Shown: one piece after another, positions 42,955 to 55,129 of the stretch
Layout: each line of letters opens with the position of its first letter
Position numbering within the stretch: the first letter of the stretch is position 1
DNA from: Hermatobates lingyangjiaoensis
Taxonomy: Eukaryota > Arthropoda > Insecta > Hemiptera > Hermatobatidae
Assembly (NCBI GenBank): GCA_026182355.1
Contig: JAPFBL010000084.1
Span: forward strand, 11,268,001-11,332,000
DNA length: 64,000 bases
Direction of reading: 5' to 3'
Position numbers and translations under genes: made by a program
The notes under the pieces: generated by a model
What the model saw: the letters and a program-made list of their open reading frames with translations, nothing else
Database searches by the model: none
What the model was told of the DNA's origin: nothing

Positions 42955-44606
42955 TTAAAAAATCTGGTGTAGCCTACACTCATATAATAAATATACTATA
43001 ATATAATAAAACATTTTTGCTATATAATGTCCCATTTAGATATAGTATAAATGTCTACAAGATGTTCATTAGTATTTTATACATACAGGGACCGTACAGA
43101 TAAAAAAAGAACCAGTTATCAATATACACGCTTATTTTTGTATATCACACAACTGATACATATAATATCCTAGATATTACCACAGATGTAATAACACCTC
43201 TGAAAAGTCAAAGGAAAAAAAGCGTGTTACGAAATAATCTTTTACAGAAGAAGTTGGTCTTTGTTCCCATCGCCAATCGATCTTTTACATGGCCATCTGT
43301 CACATTACTTGGCCAATGGACATTGGAATTTAAAAAAATCTATTTTGTCTGAAAAATATCAGAAATATCTAAGAAAAAATTTCATGTCATCGAATTACCG
43401 AAGAATTAGCTTAAAATTAGTATATGTTTCGTAATGTACAACGAAGTCCTCATACTTCAATATTACCCAAAGATAATATGATTCACAAACATACTTTATA
43501 TATTTTATCATATTTCATATGATAAAATAAAACACTAGTAAATTTACACCCCATATTAAATTTTGTTTAAGGGTGCAACATATAGATTGATTAGAGCATT
43601 TTGATAGACAAATCAATTATACCATGGAAAGCATCAGAAATTAAATGTTTGATTGGCATGATTTTTTACATGTAAAACTTCTTCTTACATGTCATATTAA
43701 GTCATTAAAACATTATAATTTTTTTCATTAAACCACTAAACATCAATTTTGTTTCAGTCGATTCACTCAAGAAATATCTTAGTCAATGTAAATAAATGTA
43801 AACAAATCCGACAAGGATAGTATGCAATCCATTATTCCAGGATGAATATTCAGTTTTTACAGTTTTATTGCTCTTTGCAGTAATTGAAATGTCACAATTT
43901 TTTTTTTGTAAATTGGTGATTTTCTGTTCAATTTTCTGGCAAAATTTCACTGTTTTTTAATGAGCCATTTAGCGTCAAAAAAATATTTTCTGAAAACAAA
44001 AATGGTGCTATACCCCTTTAGCTAATGCGATTTCAAAACAAAATACCCCATCTCATTCACCACATAATGTTCTATTTTGGGTATAATTTCATTTTGATCC
44101 GTCAAACTACATGGCTTGTGTCGTCCTCACAAGCTTTCAGATAGAATCATGAGTCAATTTTTTTTACATTTTTTTAAAAAAAAATATTTCTAGTTTTTCA
44201 AAAATCTGAAAATTTTTTCAGTTATTACTTTTGTTACTTTTAGGATAATGCCAAAATTTCAAAAGTCTAGAGTTTGTGGTTTAGAAGAAAAAAAATGACG
44301 TCTAAAAAGACATTTTGGCAAAAAAAAGTGACTTTTCCATCATGCATAATTGGTTTCAAAAGATAGGGTTCATTTACACTATAAGGCCTCCCTTTGCGTA
44401 AAATATCAATTTTATCCATAAAAAAATTAAGACTGTGACATATACTTGCTTGTATCGAATCTTTTGGATATACATCCTCCCACACACACATATCATCGCA
44501 AAAACGCCATAAAACGCTTCGGGGACCTCAAACATGTAATTCCGTCAAAACTTGAGATCAAATTTTTTCACGATCATTATACTTTATTTATAGCAAAGTA
44601 AAAAAG
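42955..44606 (-). mobile_element. R1 dispersed repeat, copy 3 (longer form, about 1.65 kb)
   Basis: It has both R1 ends in minus orientation (AATCTGGTGTAGCCTACACT at the left, CACGATCATTATACTTTATT at the right). It is about 600 bp longer than copies 1 and 4 in the middle (about 43,230-43,740), so either the others are deleted or this has an insertion. No protein is seen in the extra part. Confidence 0.65.
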
Positions 44607-44609
44607 AGG

Positions 44610-45300
44610 AATATGAAACTAAAATTATTTCTTAGGAGAAACTCATTATTATTTCTTTATTTTCAAATTTGTTTACATTAGCTTTTAAATTTCACCAGGA
44701 TGTAAGTACACCAAGAAAATAAGAAAAAAAAATCTGTATATAAGTTCATATATTCTTATTTTGATAACATTTTGACTCCAAATTTTAAACAATTACCGAG
44801 AAAATGTCCAACAATTCAGCTTTTTAAGATATTTTCACTTCTTTAACCCTTTTATTAGAGTTCCAGTATTAAATATTATTTCAAAATCCCTAAATTGTTC
44901 AACAGATAAATCATAAATTATAAAATTTCTTGTACAATAAAATTGATGAATCAATTCATTGTTTGAATTTTGCAATGATTTTGCATTAACTGATATTGAA
45001 TGTAAATTTTTATATGATATGAGTTGTATGATATGATAATTAGTTGTTCATGTGTTTATTGTAAAATTGATAAATCAACACATATGTACAGCTGATGTGC
45101 TCAACATTGCCTGAAAAATTTACAGAAACCTCGATTAAAGAAGAATTTAGTTCATAATAATTATTCAAATCTTCCTCATAACTAATATTATTTATTTGTG
45201 CCAAATATTAGTTTACAAATCTTTTTTTCTTTCAACTTCAAATTTTATTATTTTTTTAAGGAATAGTATTTACTTTACGATACTGAATTGTTCAAAATAA
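44610..45300. other. AT-rich unique DNA
   Basis: Nothing recognised. Confidence 0.5.
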
Positions 45301-45311
45301 ATCTTAGAACA

Positions 45312-45446
45312 CTTTACGTAGACCGCTTGTTACGGTTGAAAGATCTTAGTTTTTCCCCCCATTTCATATTGTGGTTTGATCATTGATTGTTATTTCAGGT
45401 GTTTATGTGAAATCTTGTTGTATATATATAAGTGTGTGTGTGTGTG
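45312..45446 (+). mobile_element. Penelope-like terminus (family B), 5'-truncated
   Basis: It starts inside stem II (AGACCGCTTGTTACGGTTGA), continues AAGATCTTAG, the family tail, and TA and TG tracts. The CTGACGA box is missing. Confidence 0.7.
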
Positions 45447-45449
45447 GTG

Positions 45450-47460
45450 AATAAAATTTAAGTCCAAATTTTCATTTCATTTAAGGTATTTTCCATCTCC
45501 ATGTCCATGATGAATAGTTGTGTTTATTGTTTGTATTCATACACACAGAGTTATATAAAATTTTGAATGTTATATTTTATGTTTTTTCATCTTGAAAATG
45601 TCATATTATTTTCAATGCAAGAGGTTTTAAAAAAGACCAGAACATGGCCAAAATGATAAAATCATACTATCTAATTCAGATGAACACACAGGCAAACATG
45701 CATGCGCGTACACAAACACATACACGCATACACAAAACACACTTCGTCATCTTAATTTCCATTTAATATACTTAACTTTTAACTGGTTATGAAAATCAAG
45801 TATTCATATGTTCCCCTGACACTATCATTTTCTTTTAAGGAAACAAATATATGTTCAAACATTTTACTCGTTCAATTATTAATGGAAATTAGTATAAAAA
45901 TCATACAAAACTATATAACTGTGATTCTTAATATACTTCATTCCTTTTAAATTGTTCTATTTACATTCATCATAAACCTTGTACCCTTTAAGGAAATGTA
46001 AGACTAAATTATACATATTGTGTATAACACAATACCTACACTTCATGCCGGTATTTATTGTTTATTACAAATTTTTAAAAAAATAATTACCATCGAACTA
46101 GCCATTCTTTAAATAATATGGAGTCAGACTCAGTAGCAAAATTGGTAGGTTTTAAAACTTTAATAAAAAAAGTATTTAAAAATTGATATTATTATTTTAA
46201 AATCTATTTAGTAATTTCTTTTATCTATTATTTGAAACTTCTATAAAAAGGAGTCACATACATTGTACATTGTTGGCTGAATACGGAAGATTTTTCATAC
46301 AAATAGCGTTTTGTGTTGTGAAAGATTAACTACATATACAAGAATAAGACGCTTAATAAGTTTTTGAAGCTTGTGGTAGAACAGATGGCCATGTCTTCTG
46401 TTATCCCTTGACACGCTTGATTATGTAGTTACTAACACTAGTTTAGATATCTATTTCATTTGCCTTAGGATACCACACAACCAATTCATATGCTACAATT
46501 GGTTTTATCGCAGTATTAATAGTAATTCTTACAGAGCCAAAGTAAATTTTTGGGGTTTAGACCGCATAGTCTACCAAAGTATCTCTTACAGTAGAATATG
46601 GATTTTATGCACTTAGTGTATCTGCTCTATACACTTTATATAAACAAGCTGTTTATAAAATAGCTTGTAAAATGAAACATATTGTATATAACATTTGTTT
46701 GTTTACTAGGATTATTTTTTCAAACATGGGTAAATAAATACCATGTAGTAACTGACTATACAACTTCTGAAATATTATTTATTTAAAAACTTTAAAACAC
46801 GGAAGAAAACTTCGAATTTGAGAGAAAAATATCATTCATGAATTTTTGTACAGTGCAAAATCAGAATGACTTTTGAAGGTAATATTAAAACTTCTACTCC
46901 TTGTTTTTTTTTTTTTAGATTCTACTATGTATAACAGCTCAAAGGCTGGCAATTAAAAAGAAAAAGTAAATATTACACGGAAATGTCAAGTTTCACCAAA
47001 GTCAAACTCCCTATCTCAACCTTTTAATATTCCTGATAAGCTGTAAACAGCCATTGGGAACCTTCTCTTATCACTAAGCCAACTCAATAACACCTACTAC
47101 AGAATAACATTCTGACGTCTTAATGTGGGCAAAAATAATATTTATTTTCATTTTCCTTATTAGGTAACGCATTTAACTTCTTTACTTATACATTTATTTT
47201 TTCTTCTTTAAACCTATAATACATTTTTCTTCCTATATTATTATTGAATCACTTTTAATACATGGTTCAAATTTAAAACTCAAATTTTGTCAGTGAGTTT
47301 TGTATGTTTTCCCTATATTATAAAAAGACTTCAAAATAAGCATAAAATAAAAATTAACATCTCAAGCTGCTGTTTAAAAATTCTACAAACATGGTTGGCC
47401 AGTTATAATTTATCTAATAAATAGAATAAACGTTAACGAATAGTATCTAAAGTAATAGTA
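45450..47460. other. AT-rich unique DNA
   Basis: A short AC-rich patch lies at 45,690-45,745. Nothing else is recognised. Confidence 0.5.
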
Positions 47461-47464
47461 CACT

Positions 47465-47822
47465 ATTACATATATTCGTTAACGAATAGTATACTATTCT
47501 ATAGCGAATAGCATAGAATAAACTCTGAATGCCGACGTTTCCATTTTAATTCAAAACCTTTTTAACAGGTCTACACAACAGAAGAAAATAAGACCTTATT
47601 ATACATAAAATCAAACATACAAACGAAATCAAAAGAAGTACATCATGCTTAATCCTGTATAAACAATGTTTAATCATATATTTTAAAAAGAAAATAAAAA
47701 CAGCCTAATTTCAAGAAAACAATTAGACAAAACCCATACAAGATTACTCATTTATTATATAATATTGATGTACTTCTTTGTAGGTCTATGAAAAAGATTT
47801 TGTATAAAAATCGTAACGTCTG
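47465..47822. mobile_element. Penelope-like terminal fold-back (family A')
   Basis: Arms 47,529-47,575 and 47,776-47,822 pair (GCCGACGTTTCC / the mirrored CGTAACGTCTGC, and TTTTTAACAGGTCTAC / GTAGGTCTATGAAAAA). The interval is AT-rich with no frame. It is related to 54,630-54,985 and 62,318-62,420. Confidence 0.6.
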
Positions 47823-47922
47823 CATAAATAATTTAATTTGAAGTTGAAAAAAAAGACCGGCTCTCGGTTCAGCTATTCCATTTATTTAAATATCAGTCGG
47901 ATAATTTATTCATGTCTATTAA

Positions 47923-48225
47923 TATATATATATATATATATATATTAAAAATTGGACCATATTTAGCTGAACTTGCTTTTTCATAAGTTTCTCGAGTTTG
48001 CAGAATAACGATATTGTTACTGTATCCACCGAATATAGTAAGTTACAAATCGACACGCTAAATGAACACATGTTTCTGCTGTCTTCAGCCATTATCAAGA
48101 AATGAAGCATGTCAATTGGTAACTTACTATATTCTGTGGATACAGTAACAAGATCGTTATTCCGGAAACTCAAAAAACTTATGAAAAAGCAAGTTTCAGC
48201 TAAATATGGTCTAATTTTTAACAAT
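47923..48225. mobile_element. Penelope-like fold-back (family K) with N-terminal coding text in both arms
   Basis: A TA run (47,923-47,944) borders arms 47,945-48,046 and 48,119-48,221. The right arm reads SVDTVTRSLFRKLKKLMKKQ, VSAKYGLIFN, similar in style to the region ahead of PLE RT. The loop holds a degenerate hammerhead-like motif on the minus strand (TTGATAA, a GGCTG/CAGC hairpin, GAA, ACATGT), with G at the cleavage position, so probably not active. Confidence 0.5.
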
Positions 48226-48261
48226 GTATGTATACAGGAACGACTGCTACCAAAATTTACA

Positions 48262-48435
48262 AATATATATATATATGAAGTCTAAACCACAAAGAAAAAG
48301 AAAAAAAATAAATTCTCTAAAGAAAATAAATGTACAGCATTTATTTCTTTTGTTTTTCTTATTCCTCGTGGTTTAGACTTCATTGAATGCATCACGTGTT
48401 TAATTGTGATTTTTCTGCATATATATATATAGCTA
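48262..48435. mobile_element. Penelope-like terminal fold-back (family I)
   Basis: Arms share GAAGTCTAAACCACAAAGAA in inverted sense (48,276 and 48,383). TA tracts lie on both sides. Same family as 17,551-17,706. Confidence 0.55.
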
Positions 48436-48439
48436 AAAA

Positions 48440-49190
48440 AAAATTTCTGAATTATTTTGAATTTATTTTATTCCAAGGTTTATACCATTATCAATTTGTG
48501 TATATATAACACGGTTTTCGTTCATTTGCTTTTCCTCCTGGTGCACGATGATAGGAATTGGGTGCAGTGTATATTAATTGTAATAGTAATGAGCTATTAT
48601 ACTTCTTCATCTTTGTTTATTCTTTTCTCCTCTAGAAAACAGAAGGTTGATTAAATTAATATTTGAAATACACGAGTAGATATGCTTACTAGATACATAT
48701 TACTATTCTATAATACGTGTGTCGAGAAATGGTCCACGCTTCATTTTTACTTGATTTACTTGAAATTTTAAGACATCTAATTATGCTCTAAATATGAATA
48801 CCTGCAAGACTATATTATAATAGCTGGCTTCACTACTTTTAAAATTAATCTTTAAATACTGATTTAAATGTTATACAGGGGACAGTTGTGGACGGGTAGA
48901 GTTTCATTCACATTTATATTCATGTTTTAAACCAGTAAGAGAAAAAAAAAAGATTAAATCAATTTCATTGTGCAAATAGCAAGTGTAAACATATACTAAG
49001 TGAATTGGCAAAGTCTGAAGGTGATTTTTGCAGAAATATTTAGAAAACAATTGTAAGAATTACGGGACAGGATTATAAATGCCGCTTGGAAGTCCTAAGA
49101 ATGTCATCACTTTTCTCAAATTAGGTCATTTAAACAATATATTGCATTACACTTTATTGACCAGGCAAATATAAACATAAAAGTTGATTA
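48440..49190. other. AT-rich unique DNA
   Basis: Nothing recognised. Confidence 0.5.
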
Positions 49191-49193
49191 TTA

Positions 49194-50250
49194 TTTTTTT
49201 ACTTTACTATAAGTAAAGTATAGTGATCGTGAAAAATTTGATCTCGAGATTTTGACGGAATTACATGTTTTGAGATTCCAGAGTTGTTTTATGAAGTTTT
49301 TTCGATGATGTCTGTGTGTGTGTCTGTGGGTGGGTGTGTATGTGTATGTGTATGGGTGTGTGGAGTGTGTATCCAATGTTTGTGGCCACGCTAAGGTCCA
49401 GAATTTTGATCGATCAAATGATTATTTTACATAAAACGTGCCTCGTAGTGCAGATGAGCCCTACTGTTTGGGAGAAATTATGCATGATGGGAAAGTCACT
49501 TTTTTTGCCAAACATCTGTTTTTAGGCTACATTTTTTCTCTTAAACTACTAATCCTAGAGTCTTCAAAATTTTGGCATTATCTTTAAAGCTACAATAGCA
49601 ATAAACAAAAAATAATCTCAGATTTTTAAAACTATAGAAAATATTTGTTTTCAATAAAATGTAAAAATTTTGACTTAAATTCAATCTGAAAGCTTGTGAA
49701 AGCGATAGAAGCCATACCGTTTGACGGATCAAAATGAACCTATACCTGTAAATAAAACGTTTTGTGGAGGATGAGTTGAGATAATTTTTTCAAAATTACA
49801 TTCACCAAAGAGGCGTTACAGTACATTTTCCGTTTTCAGAAAATGTTTTTTTGACGCTAAACGTCTCATTACAAAACAATGAAAATTGTCCAAAAAAATG
49901 AATAAAATTTTAACAAAGCTATTGTTATACAGGAACAAAAGCCATGTTTTCCTGTAAGAGATTATTTCATAACACGAAATATACCCTTTGGCTTCTTAAA
50001 AATGTGATTACTGCTATAGTAATACTAATGATATTATATGTATCAGTGATGTGATATACAATAATAAGAATATATATTGATAAGTTGATCAATCACTATC
50101 TGTACTACCTCCAGAAATGAAAGACTAGTAAACATCTCCCATTTAGACATTTATATGATACCTAAATAAAACATTATATATTATATACCCAAGAAGTATG
50201 GTATTATGTTTACTTATAGTAAAGTAGAGCGTGGGCCACTCCAGGTTTTT
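49194..50250 (+). mobile_element. R1 dispersed repeat, copy 4 (full length)
   Basis: Full R1, 1,057 bp: left end at 49,194, (TG)n/(GGTG)n tract at 49,313-49,363, right end GGGCCACTCCAGG and a T-run at 50,233-50,250. It abuts copy 5 head to tail. Confidence 0.8.
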
Positions 50251-51018
50251 ACTTTACTATAAGTAAAGTATAGTGATCGTGAAAAAATTCGATCTCGAGA
50301 TTTTGACGAAATTACATGTTTTGAGGTCCCAGAAGTCGTTTTATGTAGTTTTTTCGATGATGTCTGTGTGTGTGTGGGTGGGTGGGTGGGTGGGTGAGTG
50401 AGTGTGTTAGCATTGCTTGTTACCACGCTACGGTCCAGAACCTTTGATGGATCAATTTGATATTTTACAAAAAATTGTGCCCCATAATGAAGAAGATCCC
50501 TATTGTTTGGGAAGAATTATGCATGATGGGAACGTCACTTTTTTGCCAAAAACCGTTTTTTACAAAACATTTATTTCTCCTAAACTGATAACCCTAGAGT
50601 TTTGAAATTTCGACATTATCTTTGAGGTTACAAATGCAACAAACGAAAAAAATATTCAGAATTTTAAAACAATAGAAAATATTTTTTCCATAAAATGTAA
50701 AAATTTTGACTTATAATTCAATCTCAAACCTTGTGAGAGCGATACAAGCCATACTGTTTGACGGAGCAAAATGAAACTATGCCTAAAAATAGAACATTAT
50801 GTGGAGAATGAGTTGAGATATTTTTTTTTAAAATTACCTTCGCTAAAGGGGCGTTACAGTACGATTTCTGTTTTCAGAAAATGTTTTTTTGACACTAAAC
50901 GGCTCATCAATAACTCATGAAAATTTGACCAAAAATGGAACAAAACATTAGGTATTCATAAAAAAAAAATCATGAAGTTTTAATTACGGGAAAGAGCAAT
51001 AACGCTATAAGAACTGGT
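50251..51018 (+). mobile_element. R1 dispersed repeat, copy 5 (3'-truncated), in tandem with copy 4
   Basis: The left end ACTTTACTATAAGTAAAG starts exactly where copy 4's T-run ends. The (TG)n/(GGTG)n tract is at 50,363-50,405. It breaks off after GAGCAATAACGCTATAAG at about 51,015. Confidence 0.8.
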
Positions 51019-51206
51019 TGTATAAATATAATGATTTAGACATACAAACAGAATATGTTAAATGTAGATCATTATGTAAAACATTTTAGATTGTATTTTA
51101 ACAATATCATTGTTATCAATTGTTAACATATCTTAACAATGTCTTTTTCATGGTTTAGAAAAGTCAATATTACGCCCAACATAATTTGTGTTATAGCATA
51201 AATCAG

Positions 51207-51335
51207 TTGGCAGTATGTGTTAGGATTGCTATGAGTTGCATTTCAACGAGTGATTGTTTTTGTTTATATATTTTTTAGTAAAATGTTGTTAAATAAGTTT
51301 TATAGAAGAAGTGCAGTAGTTTTTTAAATCAACCC
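51207..51335 (+). repeat. Direct repeat, probable 5' LTR remnant
   Basis: It matches 52,737-52,852: TTGGCA..ATGT, AGGA.TG, ATAGAAGAAGTGCA and AATCAA blocks in order. Gag text lies between the two copies. Confidence 0.55.
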
Positions 51336-51989
51336 TCAGTCACAAGAGATTGACGGCGAAATTAAGAAAATATACATAGCAACCCATAACTCCATTATCG
51401 TAAAGTATTTTTTACGTTACACTACTATATTACCATTTATGAACGTTACAACTGTTATAAGCCTGATAAACTCACAACTCTAGGTACATCAACATTTAAA
51501 AGATAAGATGAATGATTCAATAAAATAATATAATATTGCATATAAAAGTTTTGGTTTCACTATATTTCTTAAAGATTTGTTTCCTTGTTTGTTTATTAAT
51601 TAGTTATCAATCGATCAGTAACCTATAACTCAACTTGGATATTACAGAGCTTTCTCAGTTATTGAAATACAAGGACTTATAAGAACTCTATCTTGCTATT
51701 AAGAATAACTCAAGAAACAGCAGTAATTGTTACAATCACAGCAGATATCGCCCACTGTGACGGCTGAGGCATCTTCTACAGTTAATTCGGTACTTTGCTT
51801 AGTTTTTATTCTTTCGATTCTAAACAAGATTTAGGATTGGTCTAATTGGTCTAAGACTAATAGTCTTAATTATTTACGACTCAAGAACTATATTTTAAAA
51901 AAAAAATATTTCAGGTGTAATTTACGAGTATATTCCACCGAATACTTCTAATTTGTATTAGCCCTAGAAATTTTAGTGTGATCACAGCA

Positions 51990-52430
51990 CAAGTAGTGTC
52001 TAAAACACCATCAGATTTGTCGTGTAATACGTTAGAATTGTTACTAACTAAGAAACATGATAGTGCCCCAGAATGAACAGTTACCACTCATCAAACTCAA
52101 CAGCAGTCAGTTGCAAATTTCGCTACTGGCTTGCATGGTAGAATGAATGGTTACAAGAAGTTAATCTCTCGGTGAAAATGTGAAGCATCAATTAAAGACA
52201 TTTTTCTGCGGGTGCAGTGCATAAGTGGCCTTCATGAAAATGATATTCGACAGATATTGTTATTAATGAACCCGAGTTTAATTGATTTTAAGGAAGCTTT
52301 TGGAAAAGCTACAACTTTAGAAGCGTCAAAAATCTATTCCAAAGCTTTTCTAAAACAAATAACATCTCTTCACCCCATAGATATCAGTAAGGTTACTACA
52401 ACTGACAGGAATATCTCACAGAGATCCATG
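51990..52430 (+). pseudogene. Ty3/Gypsy-type Gag remnant
   Basis: Frames from about 51,992 read TPSDLSCNTLELLLTKKHDS, a stop, HQTQQQSVANFATGLHGRM, a stop, then EASIKDIFLRVQCISGLHEN, DIRQILLLMNPSLIDFKEAF and GKATTLEASKIYSKAF. The F/LRD..V.GL...I...LL......F..A......E pattern is the capsid C-terminal region of insect Gypsy Gag. A zinc knuckle, protease and Pol are absent. With the flanking direct repeats this is a deleted LTR retrotransposon. Two stops show it is dead. Confidence 0.65.
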
Positions 52431-52736
52431 ATGGGATCAGTACTAAAACATTTGGAAATCATACTACTTAATCAAGGTAGACTATGGTTACTAACTCATG
52501 TGCCACATTAATCAACTGCTCTTAACAAATGTCATAATCAAAACCTTTTGTTCCCAAATCAAGAGAGAGGCCAGATGATCTGACGAACTCCAGCCCAGAG
52601 GTTACCGAGGTGGGATCGTCGGCAAGTCGTCGACCAGGAAGGGAATATCCTGCATCAGTGTATCTCCGCTACTAAGTTACTAATTAATTATTCTTATGTC
52701 AACGGCCTGATATAAGCCTGGGATATTTCGATTTGG

Positions 52737-52852
52737 TTGGCATATGTTTTAGGACTGTTTCAAGTGATTTTTTTCTATTTCTGTTTTTTAAGTGAATCTT
52801 GCTCATTAAGCTTTATAGAAGAAGTGCAATATTTATTTTAATCAATCTACAC
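52737..52852 (+). repeat. Direct repeat, probable 3' LTR remnant
   Basis: Partner of 51,207-51,335. Exact LTR ends and target duplication could not be set. Confidence 0.55.
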
Positions 52853-52869
52853 CACACAACAGGTACTAG

Positions 52870-53550
52870 TAGTCTTAGTTAAATATTCCCACTCGCATAA
52901 TAGACACGAAACTCTAGTTCTACATTTATAGCCTGCGAGAGGAAGCAATATAAATATTAAGAAGTAAGTTTGCGTGTATAAAAATGGAAAATCTCATAAG
53001 AGAAAAAGTGCGGTGTTACTCAAGGGTTTCAAAAACAAATAGAGTCATTTAAAAAGACATGAAGACTGCTAACTGATGTTCTTTCTTTCTGATGAATGTA
53101 AATAGTGACATATAGTTTTTATTTTAAGGCAGGAAATAGGGTCCAACTTATTCCAAAAATAGAACTAGTCCAAAAATTAGAACTAATAACTCTCATCACC
53201 ATGTAATGATGAGACTGTACCGACAGATTTTATAATTCAGACGTAAGTAACAGGAAAAACTAAGACAATATTCATAAAGTACAGTTTCACATTACATAAT
53301 TTAATATCAGGATATATGGTACAGTTGCATACCCTCAGGAATTTTGATGACCCTTTAATTTACACTCAGTTTCTAAAATATCGAAAAGAAATTTTTACAG
53401 TGAGGTTCTAAAATAAATTGATTTTAAAGGTATTGAAAAAAACGCACCAGCCATACAATGACAGTAAATAGGGTGCATGGAGCATATTACAGCCAATCAT
53501 AGAAGAATAATAACTGTAATGATAATCAGTATAGGCATTATAAGTAATTT
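52870..53550. other. AT-rich unique DNA
   Basis: Nothing recognised. Confidence 0.5.
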
Positions 53551-53552
53551 AA

Positions 53553-53960
53553 TTTACTTTACTTAGGTAAATAACAAATAATAACATTTACTCTTTCATA
53601 ATCAATACGAAAATATTCAATCTCAAGATTATGATAGATTTACATGTTTTGAGGTCCGCTGAGTTAATTTTTGACGTTTTTCGATGATGCCTATATGTAT
53701 GTGTGTGTGTATATATAATTATGTGTAAGAGTTGATGTGATTTTTGAAGTTTGTGGGCAATTTACAGGTCACACATATAACTGGATCAAATTCGTATATA
53801 TCCAAAATAGCCCCTACATCTGAGATATGTTTAGCCAATATTTGTTTCATGGAAAAGACACTTGTTTGTCTATTAAGCCATTTTGGACATTTTTTCTCCT
53901 AAACTACTAATTCTATAGTGTTGTAATGTTGGGATTATGATAAAACTAATAATAGATATA
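53553..53960 (+). mobile_element. R1 dispersed repeat, copy 8 (5' part, strongly diverged)
   Basis: TTTACTTTACTTAGGTAAAT, TCAATCTCAAGATTATGA, TTACATGTTTTGAGGTCC and TTTTCGATGATGCC keep R1 order, with a short (TG)n at about 53,698-53,710, then ATTTTTTCTCCTAAACTACT as in copies 4 and 5. Confidence 0.65.
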
Positions 53961-54140
53961 ACTTACAAAAAAAACAACAGATTATTCAATGGACCGGAAT
54001 AGTTACTGTTACTGTTACTGTTAAAAACATTAATTATAGATTAATTCTGGAAGTTTGTGGATAAGATACTAATTACACAGTTTGATAGATTATAATGAAA
54101 TTACACTCAAAAATAACATATTTTAAAGGATGAGAAGTAT

Positions 54141-54383
54141 ATTACTTTACCATAAGTAAAGCAGAGTGATCGTGAAAAAATTCGATCTCGAGATTTTGAT
54201 GGAACTACATGTTTTTAGGTCCCAAAGTCGTTTTATGAAGTTTTTTCGATGATGTTTGTCTGTGTGTGGGTGGGTGAGTATGTATCCAAAGATTGTGGGC
54301 ACGCTACAGTCCAGAATCATTGATGTATCAAATTGATATTTTACACAAAAATGGGTCTCATAGTCTAGATGAGCTCTAATTAA
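54141..54383 (+). mobile_element. R1 dispersed repeat, copy 6 (5' part only)
   Basis: The R1 left end through the TG/GGTG tract (54,257-54,277) to GATGAGCTCTAATT, where it is cut by a PLE terminus. Confidence 0.75.
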
Positions 54384-54389
54384 TGTCTG

Positions 54390-54629
54390 GATTATATATA
54401 TCTAACCATTTCACAATAAACAAGTAAAACAAAAATCACAAAATGGAAATAAATGAAAAAGAAAAAGTCACGAGGAAAAATAAAAACAAGAAAAAAACAG
54501 GTTCTTGACTCTGACGAAGACAGCTTGTTACAGTTGAAAGATCTTAGTCTTTTTTTTTTTCATTTCTTATTGTGGTTTGATCATTGATTGTTATTTCACG
54601 TGTTTATTGTAAAATCGTGTCATATATAT
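54390..54629. mobile_element. Penelope-like termini (families I and B)
   Basis: Minus-oriented family I/B tail (54,395-54,495), then a plus-oriented family B terminus with hammerhead-like core and tail, ending in a short TA tract. Confidence 0.65.
54507..54549 (+). ncRNA. Hammerhead-like ribozyme motif, family B
   Basis: GACT 54,507-54,510, CTGACGA 54,511-54,517, extra A, stem II GACAG/CAGTT (one internal mismatch), GAA 54,536-54,538, AGATCT, T, AGTC 54,546-54,549. Confidence 0.5.
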
Positions 54630-54985
54630 AGGTGTATAATGTAATCGGGATTCGGTCAATTTTCCAGGATCAAAATCAAACTCTCAATGCCGACGTTTCG
54701 GTTTTATTTAAAACCTTTTTCATAGGGAGAAGTCAGAATTTTTGAATTAGAAAAATGATGAAATTTACATTATATAAAATGAAGTAACAATTGATAGTTA
54801 GTGAACTAACATCTTAACTATCTATTGTTACTTCATTTTATATAATGTAAATTTCATCATTTTTCTAATTCAAAAATTCTGACTTCTCCCTATGAAAAAG
54901 GTTGTAAATAAAACCGAAACGTCGGCATTGAGAGTTTGATTTTGATCCTGGAAAATTGACCGAATCCCGATTACATTATACACCT
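54630..54985. mobile_element. Penelope-like terminal fold-back (family A'), 171-bp arms
   Basis: Arms 54,630-54,800 and 54,815-54,985 are near-perfect reverse complements (two or three mismatches seen) with a 14-bp loop. The termini include GAAACGTCGGC preceded by a GGTTTTA...TAAAACC-type hairpin, but the CTGANGA box is degenerate (CTATGAAA). Confidence 0.9.
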
Positions 54986-55019
54986 ATTCTATCCAACGGT
55001 TGATATATTATTGAATTTG

Positions 55020-55039
55020 TTTATATATATATATATATA

Positions 55040-55091
<52 letters not shown>
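55020..55091. repeat. (TA)n microsatellite
   Basis: Long TA tract with small interruptions at the 5' truncation point of the next PLE. Confidence 0.97.
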
Positions 55092-55092
<1 letters not shown>

Positions 55093-55129
55093 CTTTTCCT
55101 ACACTCCTTTCAAAATTTCTGCCCCTCCA

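Noticed and set aside
47990..48100. Family K hammerhead motif as an active ribozyme
   Set aside because: The cleavage position is G, which hammerheads do not tolerate, and the CTGANGA box reads TTGATAA.
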